From positions 124,001 through 188,000 of the forward strand of contig JASANH010000606.1 in the NCBI GenBank assembly GCA_030248295.1: DNA of 64,000 nt. Direction: 5' to 3'. Of this stretch, positions 53,006 through 64,000 are shown in pieces (position 1 is the stretch's first letter; every line of letters begins with the position of its first letter). The DNA is from Mesodorylaimus sp. YZB2_4. Its lineage: Eukaryota; Nematoda; Enoplea; Dorylaimida; Dorylaimidae. Made by a program: the position numbers and the translations under genes. The notes beneath the pieces are model-generated. The model saw only the letters and a list, made by a program, of their open reading frames with translations. It was not told the origin of the DNA and searched no databases.

Positions 53006-54870
53006 ATGGGAGTCGGATCAGTTCTTTACGACGTCGTATTCAGCTTTAAGACTCCGCACATCGTGAATGTGCAAAATTTTAAAATTGGGCTTCTTCATCG
53101 ACTAGCACAACTTCTTATCATCGCATATGTCATCGGGTAAGTTGTATGAAAACGGTTGGCCGTGCAGTTCAAAGATATTGGCCAGATCGGCTGATATTTC
53201 AGGGTTGCAATTATATATAAAAGGGGCTATCAAGACTTTGACGAAGCCCAATGCAGTGTAACGACTAAAGTCAAAGGAGTCGTTTCAACCTTGGACCGAC
53301 TCGATTTGCCTCCCGAGTACAGGCGGGTGTGGGATCCTGTTGACTACGTCATTCCCCCTCAGGTAAAACTGCAAGTTGACCATTGAGCGCACTGCTTTTG
53401 ACACGTCACGTTTATGTGACAGGAGAACGGTGCATTTTTCATCATGACGAATGCGATTGTAAATCAACCACAAACATTTGGGAATTGTTCAGAAGTATGT
53501 TCATTTCAGTTTCCACATTAGCGGACACGCTTAATCGAGAATCCTGCTAGGACTACAGAAAAGCTCCTTGCAACGTTTCGGCACCCACGCAATGCCGTGA
53601 AGGCGAAATTTCGAAAGGAGGAAATGGCAATGGTAAGCATGAGAGCGATATTGCACAAAGGTGTTCTGTATCGCCTGGTCTTCTATCTATTTAGGTGTTA
53701 TGACAGGTCGATGCATCGCAGAGCAGAATCAGAGCGCGTGCGAGATTACAGCTTGGTGTCCCGTTGAACGCGACGACCCGCTGTACGTTGACCTGCTTTC
53801 AGCATGGCAGGCCACTCTCGCAAGCCAGAGTGCCCTAAAGCTTTCCATTGCAGATATCCAGCAAAACCATTGTTACCTCAGGCGTACAATTTCACAGTGC
53901 TAATTAAAAACAGTGTATCATTCCCAAAGTTCGGAAAAAGAAAGTATAATGCCAGCAATATGTAGAGCTATTGATGCTTATGATGTCATACGCTTCAGGA
54001 GGAACATTCCAGAAAACGTCGATGACAGTATTTACTTCAGCTGTCGACACAATAGCAGCAATCCATTGTGCCCGATCATTTCTATCGGAACAATCATTCG
54101 TGACGCTGGGGCTGATTTCGAGGCGATGGCGACAAAGGTACTTCGTCGAATCTATTTTACAGTATATACCCACATACTTCGCTCGCTCTAGGGAGGCGTC
54201 ATCAACATAAACATTGATTGGAACTGCAATTTGGACTACGATTTCGACCTGTATTGTCAGCCTAAATACAGCTTTAGTGTGATGGATAGTGGGAAAGGTT
54301 CAGGAGCGCCGGGTTGGAACTTTAGGTATGGAATACTTAATCACGGCACGAACTGTGTTGGGGCCAATTTCCTTTAGGTACGCCCATTACCATCGCAATT
54401 CAAATGAAACTTTGGTTCGAGAAGTGATCAAAGTGTACGGTATCCTATTTGTATTCACACTGCATGGATCCGCCGGCAAGTTCAATATCGTACCACTGCT
54501 CGTGAACGTTGGTGCTGGTTTGGCTCTGCTAGGTTTGGTAAGATAGGCAAAGAGCTCCGAATCGGGATAATTTTTGCATAGTCCCCATGTTTAGGCCACA
54601 ATCCTTTGCGATTTTATTCTTCTTAACTGCTTCAAACATCGGGACTTGTACAGAGATAGAAAATTCCAGGTGGTCAATCCACTGGCCAATATCCCTGGCG
54701 CGAATGCAGTTCCCACCAAAGGGCGGCCATCGCGCAATACACGAGCAGCAGCAGATGCGAAATCTACTGCTTCAAGGAGACCGGCTACTGCTGCATCGAA
54801 CGGTCACAATGAAAGTGCAATGACAGACAATAAAGCACGCAACAGGAAGGAGCAAAGAGTTGCAGTCTAG
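53006..54870 (+). CDS. P2X: P2X receptor, ATP-gated cation channel
   Basis: A trimeric plasma-membrane channel opened by extracellular ATP. Ten exons (53006-53136, 53203-53362, 53423-53494, 53551-53632, 53695-53782, 53854-53943, 53999-54137, 54192-54325, 54378-54537, 54595-54870) give 443 residues. TM1 lies at about 29-50 (RLAQLLIIAYVIG) and TM2 at about 325-350. ATP-site residues are present: VTTKVKG with both lysines, WNFRY (Asn-Phe-Arg) and VIKVYG (Lys). All ten conserved ectodomain cysteines are there plus one extra (EAQCSV). The intracellular N-terminus has FKTPHIV, so the usual Thr-x-Lys/Arg reads Thr-Pro-His. The C-tail is about 90 residues, basic, Ala/Arg/Asn-rich and unlike vertebrate tails. 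Subtype cannot be assigned; P2X4-like sequence is closest. Introns are 52-87 nt. Confidence 0.95.
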
Positions 54871-55527
54871 TGCGTTGCACTGGTTCCATACACGGTGTCA
54901 TTCTATGTGATGTTGATACCAATATCCTTATCTTCATCTATGTCTAATTAAAATTAATTTTTTGGTTCGAGATATTAGTGTCTATATCTGTATTTATTTT
55001 TATACCTCTATTTTTATCTTCACGGGTATCTCTAGATTTTGCGGCTGTCTATCAATATTAGCCACTTGAGGAACAAAAGATTCAACCGAAAAGATCTCGG
55101 TTTTGCATTCCAATGGCTATTTTCTATAATACTGACGATATTTCTCCTTCAATTGCCACGTGGACAAAATGTGTACAGTAGTCAAGAAGTGTGCCTACTT
55201 TGCGCTGCACTTCTTTTCTGCTCGCTACCCTGCCAGAGATCCTTGCGACTAAACGTGCCTCAACGACCCTCCATAATTTTCTGAAGCTCTTCTTATTCTG
55301 CTGGATTTTTAACATTCATCACACATGCATTTTCAGTTTCCTATGCACCAACATACCCTACGTGCATGCGGCGCAACCAAGTATGAGCTGACCTACTGTA
55401 TGGGCCCAAGGGTGACCACATGCGAAAGGTAACAGTTAGTCTGCAGGATCCTGCGGGTCGTTGCTCTGGCAAATGTTAGAGCTACTGCATATACTAAGGC
55501 CGGCTTGGTGCAAACACGCCGATTGTG

Positions 55528-55634
55528 TCCCGTTCTGACCAGAGTCCTCTTCCAGCCAGTACACGTTCTGGCCAGAAAAATTCCCCTTCCAGCCAGAGTC
55601 TCCTTTTGGACAGTCCCGTTTCGACCAGAATATT
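55528..55634. repeat. diverged tandem repeat built on a CCAGAA/TTCTGG core
   Basis: The words TTCTGACCAGAG, TTCCAGCCAGTA, TTCTGGCCAGAA, TTCCAGCCAGAG and TTTCGACCAGAA follow each other every 15-25 nt, and GTCCCGTT occurs at both ends. One copy, TTCTGGCCAGAA (about 55568-55579), is a perfect 12-base palindrome. It reads open on the minus strand through the repeat, but without a start context or homology I treat it as noncoding. Confidence 0.45.
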
Positions 55635-56373
55635 TTTTTATAAAGATGTCCAAGGATTCTCACATCAACATTTTCACTTCGACGTCCTATTTACGAAATA
55701 CGCATAGCGTGCGAGCAAACGAATCAGGTGATTCAAGTAAGCTTGAATTTCTTGCACCAGCATATGGTGAGGAGCACATGATCTAGCATGTGTGCTCAGG
55801 ACCATCTCAAACGCCCCATGCTAATAACATATTCTGGCCTTTCGAGAGCTCGCAAATAGTGCCTGAAGAAAACAGGAGGATGTCCCAATCAACAAAAAGC
55901 GCTGGTTTTTGAGAGCCTCATTTGCATTGCCGACTGCGTGACTGCGACTGCGATTTCACGAGCTTGCAAAATTATACTGTACTTTACTTCACTGAGAGGG
56001 GCAGATTACTCTACTTTGGAACCGGTAATATAGTACGTGCATTGACTCGTCTACAAAATTGTGGCCATTTGGCATTGCGCGATGACCGATAATTAAATCA
56101 GTAACATACTTTTACAGTGACCCGAGATTTTTGTTCTCAATCGCTGTTGGTTCAGCAGCCATAATCGAGAACGAACGTAGGTTGCAGCGAAATGGTTGAC
56201 CAAGTCATCGATGCAGGCATGCCCTTAACACTATCCACCTTATGCTGGCTGTATCGGGATGCTGGTCAGAAGGACATTGTAGCTGAAACAGGTCGCTGGC
56301 TGAACGTGGATGGGCCCAGTATCAGCAAAGCGACTAGGCAAACAAACAGAGGGTCATGCGAAGATGCAGCTCG

Positions 56374-56445
56374 TGGTCTAGCAGGCTATGCCTGCCTCAC
56401 GCACTGAGTGAGTGCTCACTTATGTGCCCGCGAGGGTTCGACTCG
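56374..56445 (+). repeat. possible tRNA-derived element (box A and box B)
   Basis: GTGGTCTAGCAGG (box A-like, 56374-56386) and GGGTTCGACTC (box B-like, 56435-56445) stand about 50 nt apart as in a tRNA head. GCGAG and CTCGC flank the TTCGA loop, but the acceptor stem does not pair, so this is not a working tRNA. It may be a worn SINE. Confidence 0.25.
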
Positions 56446-58632
56446 CAGCTTGGCAAATTATTGGACGTAGTGCTCAAGTTACTGGTTTTGCATAGCACGT
56501 CTGGTTGGCTATTGTAGTAGTAGTGGGGCCATGGTCTGCCCGTGCTCTCTACATGTCGTCTGTTCTGGTCGTACCCCTAGAGAGCAAGCTTTACAATAGC
56601 GCACTCTACACTACATGCTATCTACAAACTCTACTAAGACACTACAGTAAGTCTATGCCTTTTCAGCGAAATGTCACAGGGTCACATTAACATTGACTAC
56701 CTGCGATACTACTGTATGTGGCGAAGTAAGTTATGGACGGGCAGAGGAAGCGGCATGCATATCTCACAACACGGCTCTACATACAGTATACCTCATATGC
56801 GCCTCAGAACCTGCGGGACCCTTGTTGATGTCGAGCAATTTTGCTGTCGCGATGATGGAGGCTTGTACTCCTTTGAGGTCCCGAAATTCCGATAGCGACG
56901 GTAACTATCGGCAGTAGCGGGGGTTGGAGGTTTGAAGTATGTGGAACAAGACAGGATCCTGCTAAAAAGGTCTGCTAAAAAACCGCATAAACGCTGTAAA
57001 TTTGATACATTGCTTTGATGCCGTCTCCGAGGAAATCAGACCCTGGTCTTTGTCCGTTAGAGAACTCGAGCCCTCCCATTCTTCCTCCCACTATTTCATT
57101 ACATTGGCTCCGAGCAATGATGCTGTTTGTCACGAGGCAGTACAACGCTGCATCCACTTCATACCAAACAGATTCCTAAAAACAAATCTAATCAAACAAA
57201 GAGTAGAGGCAATACCATTTTGAAATGTGCCCATGCCTGGCATAGAAGCCCTAAAAATCCATACAGGGTGCTTTCGAGTCCGAAGTAGGGAGCAACCTGG
57301 TTACTCGGCCCTAATGCCAACCTTGTCTCTAGCTCTAAGCACCTAGACATTATCGATTTTCCTCAAAATCAATTCCGCCTTCATCGTGTAACCTTGCAGA
57401 AGGGGAGGTGTGCAGAGACAATGCCTACATTACGCAATCATCTCCGGGCTTTCTCCTCGGTCCCCCCTCTATGCCAGAATGGTGTTCGTTTATCAAGGAA
57501 CACGATACACTCCAATCCGCTATCACCCTAACATAAGCTAAACATAAATTCGAGCGCAGGCATTCGCCCTTTTCAATAATTTTCTTTCCCAGGCCAGCTT
57601 TTAGTCCTTCCGTCATTTTTCGCGTGCATCGGTCCAGCATGTGCTCGTTTCTTTTTACGTCTAGATGATCGCTTGAAACCTCTTCCCCTCCCACTTTACT
57701 GGCCTCTTTCGAGCACTCCTTTTTTCTCACACTAGCGCTTACGCCAAGCCTGGACTCGGCTGGTGGTGCCTAAAAGAATTTTGAACGCCCTCTCAGTGCA
57801 AGAAGGACAGGATACGAAAAAGGGCAAAAACAGCAGAGCGGCCAGAAAGAGATCGAGGGACTAACGAATCAGTCCCTATCAGAGCATAGCACACTCATGA
57901 CCAGAGCCAAGCCCGTGCTCGAATTAGGTTCGTTTCATGTCGGCCAAACGCACTTACACTCCGCCTGATTACCAGTGGCCCTCGCCAGTTTCTGACGTAA
58001 GAGATAGGTTTTTTTATGAGGGGCTCCAGTATCGCGATCTCGCCAAATCATTATTTTACTGTATTCTGTTATGACAAAATAGTTTCACATATCAAAACAA
58101 GGCCCACAGTCATCCATAGTTAGGTGACAGCATACATAGTTACTCCGTTCTCCCTCATGTTCGACTCCGTACAAGTAACGCGAGCGATAGTGGCACGCAT
58201 GCGCTACAATCACGCTCAAGGTTCCTACATGCTTGGACGTAGGTGCAGCTAAAACTTAGCAAACGAGCACGGAGTGTCTCGTTCTTTCTGTACATAACTC
58301 TGACCTTTCAGTGAATTTGTGCGCAAGATAAGTCAGAAAATGAAATACCCTACTGTTTGGGGAAGACTATGCATAACCTCTACGTATTCTCCGAAGTAAG
58401 CATGGTCGGTCGTAGCCTCGCTCTTGGCTCGCGCTGCGATTTCTGTACCAAAATGTCAGAACGTATGAGCCCAGTACCAAAAGCATGACGTGCCTACCCG
58501 AGCGAAAGAATGTTCAGAGCAGTCAGATTTAGAGTCTGTCGAATCCTGATGCCCACAAGCAGTAAATCCGACGCCCAGTTCCAGTGATTAGGAATCTCGA
58601 TCCACTCTGACTTACGTAGACGAAGTCTCTAA

Positions 58633-59613
58633 TTACACTTCTTGGGCGGGTACGACTCCGGGTGCCGTGTACGTATTGTGCTTGTGTGAACGGGCCGTCA
58701 AGGCCATATCGTCCTCCTTCATCATGAATAGTGCCAAGCCATAGACAACTCCGTTGATCAAAGCCGGAGAGTAGGCCAAGAACATGATTATGGGATAGAC
58801 GAGAGGCTCCATCGTGTACTGTTCGGGCAACAGACGGGCTATGAAGAAGGGGAACTGGGTGAAGGGCGTCAATATCATGGCGAATATGAGATAACGCGCT
58901 TTAAAAATGCCCAATGTTTGAAATACGATTGGTGCGTGGTAAAATATGGCTAACACCTTGAAGTAGGCGTAAGCCGTCAGGATGACTGGTAGCAAGATGC
59001 CCAAGAGCACCAGATAAGCCAGGAATTTATGCCCGTTATAATTGGCTTGCCAAAGGCAGTGGTGATAGTTGCTATCGTACTTGACAATGGAACTGTTGGT
59101 CAGGCAGGGCAGACCCAATGACACACCGATTAGCCAGCTCAGGAAACATATGATGGACGGGTGTAGGCCGAAAAGCTGATCGTAATGGATTCGTGCGAAT
59201 GTGAGCAAGTGCACTCCGGCCACGCACGTCGACATGTAGTAGATGACCGACCAAATGGCGCACGTAACAAATGCATGGAACTGGCACAGGCGTGGTACCG
59301 AGGCGAACAGGTCTTGCCCGCTGTGCACGTTCTGGATGAATATCGGGAGCAGGTAGACGCAGCTGATCAGATTCGTGAACGACAAATGACCGATGAAGTG
59401 GCTCGAGACAAAGTTACGGAATAACTTCCGTACCAGAATGTAAATCAAGACTAGGAAATTGATGAGTAGTCCCAAAGCCGTGAGTATAGCGAACGAGAGT
59501 GTCAGCCATTGACGATCGTCCGTCGTCAATACCAAGGACGAGTTAGAGATCACGGTCAAGTTCAGTGAATTGAAATCATCCGCCAGCAGCGGCGAAGACG
59601 AAGCACCACGCAT
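58633..59613 (-). CDS. divergent rhodopsin-class GPCR, intronless
   Basis: A 326-residue seven-helix receptor in one exon. Helix 1 keeps the conserved Asn (GLLINFLVLIYIL), helix 4 the Trp-x(8)-Pro pattern (FLSWLIGVSLGLP), and Cys in PRLCQF and NYHHCLWQ can form the helix 3 to loop 2 disulfide. The N-terminus has NLT and NSS sequons. Other class A landmarks have changed: the helix 2 Asp is Asn (SFTNLIS), DRY is replaced by ARI (TFARIHYD), CWxP is absent (ILTPFTQFPFF) and NPxxY reads SPALINGVVY. The short third loop and overall look recall Tre1/Moody or melatonin-receptor-like groups, but I cannot place it. Ligand unknown. No Lys in helix 7, so not an opsin. Confidence 0.85.
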   Translation of the reverse strand: MRGASSSPLLADDFNSLNLTVISNSSLVLTTDDRQWLTLSFAILTALGLLINFLVLIYILVRKLFRNFVSSHFIGHLSFTNLISCVYLLPIFIQNVHSGQDLFASVPRLCQFHAFVTCAIWSVIYYMSTCVAGVHLLTFARIHYDQLFGLHPSIICFLSWLIGVSLGLPCLTNSSIVKYDSNYHHCLWQANYNGHKFLAYLVLLGILLPVILTAYAYFKVLAIFYHAPIVFQTLGIFKARYLIFAMILTPFTQFPFFIARLLPEQYTMEPLVYPIIMFLAYSPALINGVVYGLALFMMKEDDMALTARSHKHNTYTAPGVVPAQEV

Positions 59614-62600
59614 TTTGAGATAATCTGTGCTCTGTCGGATTTGACTTTCCTAAAACGTCAATGCTTTTAAGAATTGTATCCTTCCAGCGGTCAAGCACGG
59701 AGGACATGCTGGTCAGGTTGATGGTTCATAACTAGAATCACAGAAGTAAGCGAGTGTCTGACATTTTTCCTAAGCTAGCTCTAGCCACTAAAGAAACCGG
59801 CGGAGGCCCAAAACCCTACGAACTTTCCAAGCTGGCGCGAAGAAGCAGATGGCTTTGCGTAGACTGGCTAAATGAACAACTCTTTCGAGCTAACTTCTCG
59901 TTCACAGTAAGCGCTACGGGCTCGGTTGCCACGGGTGACTGCAAAAACGAGTTACGAGAGCGAGAATGAAGTTGGAACGCGGATTAATTTCGAAGACGAA
60001 GCGTCCTTTCTCCCTCTTGCTATCTCATTGCGCTTGTTGTATGACTTCTATAGTAGACCGAACAAGCCTAAATGAAGCACGCGTGACAACGAAAAGGCCG
60101 AGGCAAACAAGGGAAGGCGTCGGGCAACGAGCTACAAGCCAACAGGCCAGTTGATCAGGGGTCGTGTTTCGCGCGCCAGTCAATTTCCTTATTCGTCTTC
60201 TGTCCCAACAATGCCCATACACAGCGTGAAAGCGGGCCTCGGGTGGCCGCAGACTCGCCCTCCTCCCAGCCCACGCCCCTGCCGACAACACAAACGTCCT
60301 GGGATCAGATGGACCTGAAGAGGCTTAGGGAATCGTATCTCCAAATTTTACAACTGGTCGACCGGGCTCGTCAGCACCGACGTAAGAGCAATATCTATGG
60401 CCAACATCTTTACGAAGCAGCAGAGTGTGGCAGATGACGACGACTCACCCCTATCTTCAAAACGAACCTGCTCTGCCTCCCTTGTCTATAGACAGCCGCC
60501 AGTGGGCGCAGCTGAAACGGCAGCTTCTTCCACGCATCAAGCGGCTACCGTTCCGCCGTCGGGCTTGCACGCGGTTAGTAGGTAGGCATAAGGCAGATAT
60601 ACCTAGGTGCCACTGGATCGAGCTCTCGGAGCCCTTGTCAACAATCGCAATCGATTTCGGCTGGTCGGCCGAGCGCCAGCCCCGCAAGCTAAGCTAGCGG
60701 TAGCTGCCAGCCATTGGTACAGCTTGTCTTGGCGGGGCTATGTTACAGGGTTGTTGTAGGAAAGAGGAATTCTACGCCGTCGAGGCCGCAATATATTATT
60801 CTAACTGGTACCGATGCATTAGCCGTGACGTCACGGACGGGCAAAGAGATTGAACGGGATAATGATAATCGCCATAGGCGGCACTGCCGCCTGCCGCTGG
60901 CAACTTCGGACAAGCGGCAAGCACATAATGTATTGAACCAGTCAATGACCAATGCGCTCCCATCCAGCCTCACGCCCCAAATTGTCCTGCTTTTCAATAG
61001 AACGATGCATGCCTTCAAAAAAGGCAACTTCACTAAGAGCAGCAAAAATGCTAGAACTCACGAAAACGATGATAAAGTGGTTGCGAAGAGGCAAACTCGG
61101 CCGCGCTGTCTTGGAAGACTTGTGATTAGAGACCCCGGCCAAATCGGTTTCTAATTTTATTTCTAGCTCCTATTTGCGGCGAAGACCGCTCTTCGGCTTG
61201 TTATACTTCATGATTAGGGGAAGTATTTGCCATCTAATGCTTCCTCTTGCAAAAGCAAAAGTTCCTCGTACAGACATGGACTTCTCGTTTCCCAATGGCA
61301 AACAGAATAGACACAAGGAGGAGACGAGGAAGAAGCGTACAGCATAAAATATTGAAAACCGACGGACTCTTTTCAAATCGAGTTAAAGTACCAATTGGAC
61401 TTCCAGACTGCCTTGGCCCGCTTTCATAAGAGGCACAAATAAGGCGGACCAAAGAAAAATGAAAGCAGCGCCAGCTTGGAATCCATTTCGGGCCCGAAGG
61501 GCGCATGCCTCGTTGGCCGTCTGCTGGTCAATTGGATTACTGTGTCTAAACATGATGGTATCTTCTGCCTTGGGGGGGGGGGGGGGGTACAAATAAGGCA
61601 GACACTGGTCTTTTATTCTTTTTAAGCTAAGGTGGTAAAAGTGAGGTGTCTTGGCTAATAAGTGACTTCCAAACGAGAACGACTGCTTTGGCGGAAGTAG
61701 CGCTGGGGCGTGGACTCCATCACCAGTCTGCCTAGAATTACTGGGCAGGATGCGAGGGTAACAAGGAAATGGCGTATTTGAAAGCATTTTACGACTTAAA
61801 AAAGGGTTCCGTTGCCGTTTTTTAAAGTCAATAAAATGGGCATGCTTCGGGTTACTGGCAAGACTGGGGCTCCGCGACCTGCTGCTGCGTGCACAAAAAG
61901 ATCGAGACACCTCCGCCCGATAGGCACTCAGGCCGCGAATTAGTCCAACAAGACCGGTAGCCGAGCTTATACGTACAGCCAAGCAGCATCGAGCAACCAT
62001 CCTTCCTTCCTGGCCAACCAAGATAAGCTTGCTAGTGGGTGTTGTGCGTTGGTTCCAGACCGCTGCTGCCGGGCGTCCTCCGCTTCAGTGGACTCGGTGG
62101 TTAATAACCAGCCCGGCACCGAGAACAGAGAGGACCCGATGCATTAGCGTCTGCCCATATACGGCGTTCGCACATCGTCCAGACCAGACCCTCGCTAACT
62201 CAAGTTTTTTCTTAATTCGTGACGCCTGACGCATCGAATTTGATCTGACGCTGGCAATGTCGCCCATTTGGCGGAATGCTTCGTGCTCTTAAGATTAGTA
62301 ATGCATGGCGGAATGCGGAAGCCAGCACGCTTTGCAGTAATCGTAATCGCATAAAAGCTGAGAAGTCATTTTCTCCAAGTGACCATTGCCGCGTGCCAGA
62401 CGACGAAATTGTAATTGAACAGTTCTATTGGCCTACTCAGCAGTTAGAGCCACTATCACTGTCACCAGGAAGCCAAAGGAAAAACAGCTTGCAGTTAAAA
62501 GTGCAGTAGCATGGGCCTAGGGCGAAAAGAAATATGAATCAATACAGTAGCAGTATATTTTGTAACAATGGCGCGGTACCACACAGGCTACGGAGCCGTA

Positions 62601-64000
62601 GGTGCCGTTAGTTACTCTTGGTGATCGGATTCCTCGAAAAGGGTGGCACGCGCTGGTCTTTGACCACTAGAATCGAAGGTCGAAGTATAATTGTGGACAC
62701 GGCAGTACGAAGGGGAAAACCGAGGATGTAATGACAGCAAAGGTCGCACAGATGGCGGATGGCGAGCCAAATCAGAACCTGTTGAATTAGAGAAGCAAAG
62801 AGCCTTCTCAGTGCCAAATCCTTATCTGGCGAGCATCGTGGGTCGACCATGTCAATCCGATTGTCATACTCAGGGAGGAACCATCCTGGATGTATCCCAT
62901 GTGCCAATCTGATCGCGGTAGGGCGTAAAACAGGCTGTGGTTTTGTGCGGTAAGGTGCTAACTGTACATGATCAAATCTCTTCTCATTCCGTTTCCGTTG
63001 AATAGGCGCCTGGATATCCACTATCTGATTCTGCTGGTAATTACGGGCGCCAGAAGGGAGCATTCGGGCACTTGCCCTCTTAGCCTCCGTCGCCTGATCA
63101 CTGAAGACATGTGAGAATTTCTCATGGCTTGCGGGAGCTGCTTGTGATCAGCGGTCACGGTTTAGTGACGCGTTGTATGCTACCTCCGTTAGGACAAAGC
63201 GAGGGTTGACGCCTCATCCACGTCATTTCTAAGCATAGGCTCTAGGACGTTGCTGACCAGCAGTTGGTCTGGCCCTAGAACTTGCAACTAGGATACACAC
63301 GGTACTATATAGATGTCCTGACAAGCTGACTTTGGCTTAGGCTAAGGATTTGTACAATTTAGAGACCTTACAAACGCGGAAGGGAGGACTGCCTGCGTGA
63401 ATAAATCCACCAAAACCACACTCGCAAATCATCTCGGGCACTTTGAGTACCTGGAATTTGCTCGATGCGTCCAATCGCTTCTTCAGTCTCTTTCTCTATC
63501 GAAGACTTACATCAGATCCAGTCCTAAGACGAATTTTATTAGCCCCCTCAAATACCGCTGAAACCACCAGTTGAGGGGCTTAACAATTGGGTCCCACGAC
63601 GATTGGATCTAACGTAAGTGTAAATATGTATTATTTAAGATAGCCTTGTTTTCATACCTGCTATTTTACTTTTTTGTTAATATGGTTGGCGTCTGCGAAT
63701 GTTTTCCCCAAGTCGTCCTGCCCACCCAGGTAGGCACGGCCGTCGCCTCTCTCGACCCCAGCCTTGTGCTAAGGCTGTGTAGTGGCACCTGTGTAGTGGG
63801 ACAAGGCGGCTTGAGCACAGTAATACATAGTTACACTGGCGTTCAAGTCCATATACGAGTACTGTATGTTTTAACATCGAGTGTAATCTTTGCAGTATTA
63901 GGCAGAATTCCCAAAAGTGGCCAACGACGGGCTAACAGTCAATGACGACTCTTTCGGCTATTGCATGTGGGGCCGATTTATCACATCCTCATGAGGAGTA
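59614..64000. other. intergenic, no supported gene
   Basis: About 4.4 kb upstream of the GPCR. Weak hints only: a possible plus exon near 60310-60380 (MDLKRLRESYLQILQ then gtaag), a minus frame 61383-61550 with one hydrophobic helix, and a minus frame 62608-63063. None has both a partner exon in phase and recognisable homology. A G16 tract lies at 61572. Confidence 0.5.
61572..61587. repeat. poly-G tract
   Basis: A run of sixteen G, the longest homopolymer of C or G in the window. It could adopt a quadruplex and its length is likely to vary between reads or individuals. Confidence 0.85.

Larger units (their letters stand above)
54871..58632. other. intergenic between P2X and GPCR
   Basis: About 3.8 kb between convergent genes. 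54,920-55,030 is a degenerate TATCT/TTTAT-rich stretch. A diverged tandem repeat lies at about 55,528-55,634 and a tRNA-like box A/box B pair at 56374-56445. The minus-strand frame 57425-57730 is charged and open but unsupported. No gene seen. Confidence 0.5.

Noticed and set aside
55436-55663. Minus-strand frame through the tandem repeat
   Set aside because: The openness follows from the repeat unit lacking stops; the peptide repeats with the DNA and has no other support.
57425-57730. Charged 101-codon minus-strand frame
   Set aside because: An acceptor-like CTTTTAG lies upstream, but no second exon or homology could be found.
61383-62021. 212-codon minus-strand frame
   Set aside because: It runs through the G16 tract as a proline run, has no splice support, and most of it lacks protein-like composition; only the last 55 residues were kept as a weak finding.
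62608-63063. 151-codon minus-strand frame
   Set aside because: No homology recognised, no conserved motif, and no partner exon; open frames of this length are expected by chance at this GC content.

Overview
This is nuclear DNA from an animal. The genes are split by many short GT-AG introns, mostly about 45-150 nt, with strong donors (gtaagt, gtgagt) and T-rich acceptors. Their families are metazoan: P2X receptor, BMPER/crossveinless-2, FEM1, ferroportin, stimulatory G-protein alpha, SLC9C sperm exchanger and BBS9. The compact introns and gene spacing fit a small-genome invertebrate. P2X argues against Caenorhabditis-like nematodes and most insects; SLC9C and BBS9 imply cilia or flagellated sperm. 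I cannot name the lineage.

Layout: (1) 1-1642 (+), 3' part of a DDHD1-like phospholipase; (2) 2082-5879 (-), SLC9C sodium/proton exchanger with voltage-sensor-like and cyclic-nucleotide domains; (3) 7301-8119 (-), intronless secreted Cys-rich protein; (4) 8426-8926 (+), 63-residue membrane protein; (5) 9594-15310 (+), BBS9; (6) 17392-22726 (+), BMPER; (7) 23474-26197 (+), FEM1; (8) 26773-29415 (-), unrecognised tail-anchored protein; (9) 30843-34457 (-), G-alpha-s; (10) 38734-40939 (-), ferroportin; (11) 43038-43534 and beyond (+), secreted phospholipase A2; (12) 44524-45849 (+), ACOT8; (13) 46607-49339 (+), 19-finger zinc-finger protein; (14) 49385-49768 (-), possible small basic protein; (15) 53006-54870 (+), P2X receptor; (16) 58633-59613 (-), intronless divergent GPCR. 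The last 4.4 kb holds no gene I can support.

There is no operon and no convincing intact mobile element. The genes do not form one pathway. Loose themes are cilia/sperm (SLC9C, BBS9), extracellular signalling (BMPER, P2X, GPCR, G-alpha-s) and lipid metabolism (DDHD, PLA2, ACOT8). Exon models were built by hand by requiring GT-AG borders, reading-phase continuity across every junction and similarity to the known family; phases close for all models given as complete.

The strongest oddities are recognisable transporters with changed key residues. Ferroportin has lost three of its four canonical metal ligands, and the SLC9C exchanger reads Cys-Gln where related exchangers carry Asn-Asp and has an S4-like helix nearly without arginines. 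G-alpha-s lacks the Met-Gly-Cys acylation start. A block at about 29.6-37.4 kb has a strong C-over-G excess that follows the transcribed strand of G-alpha-s.
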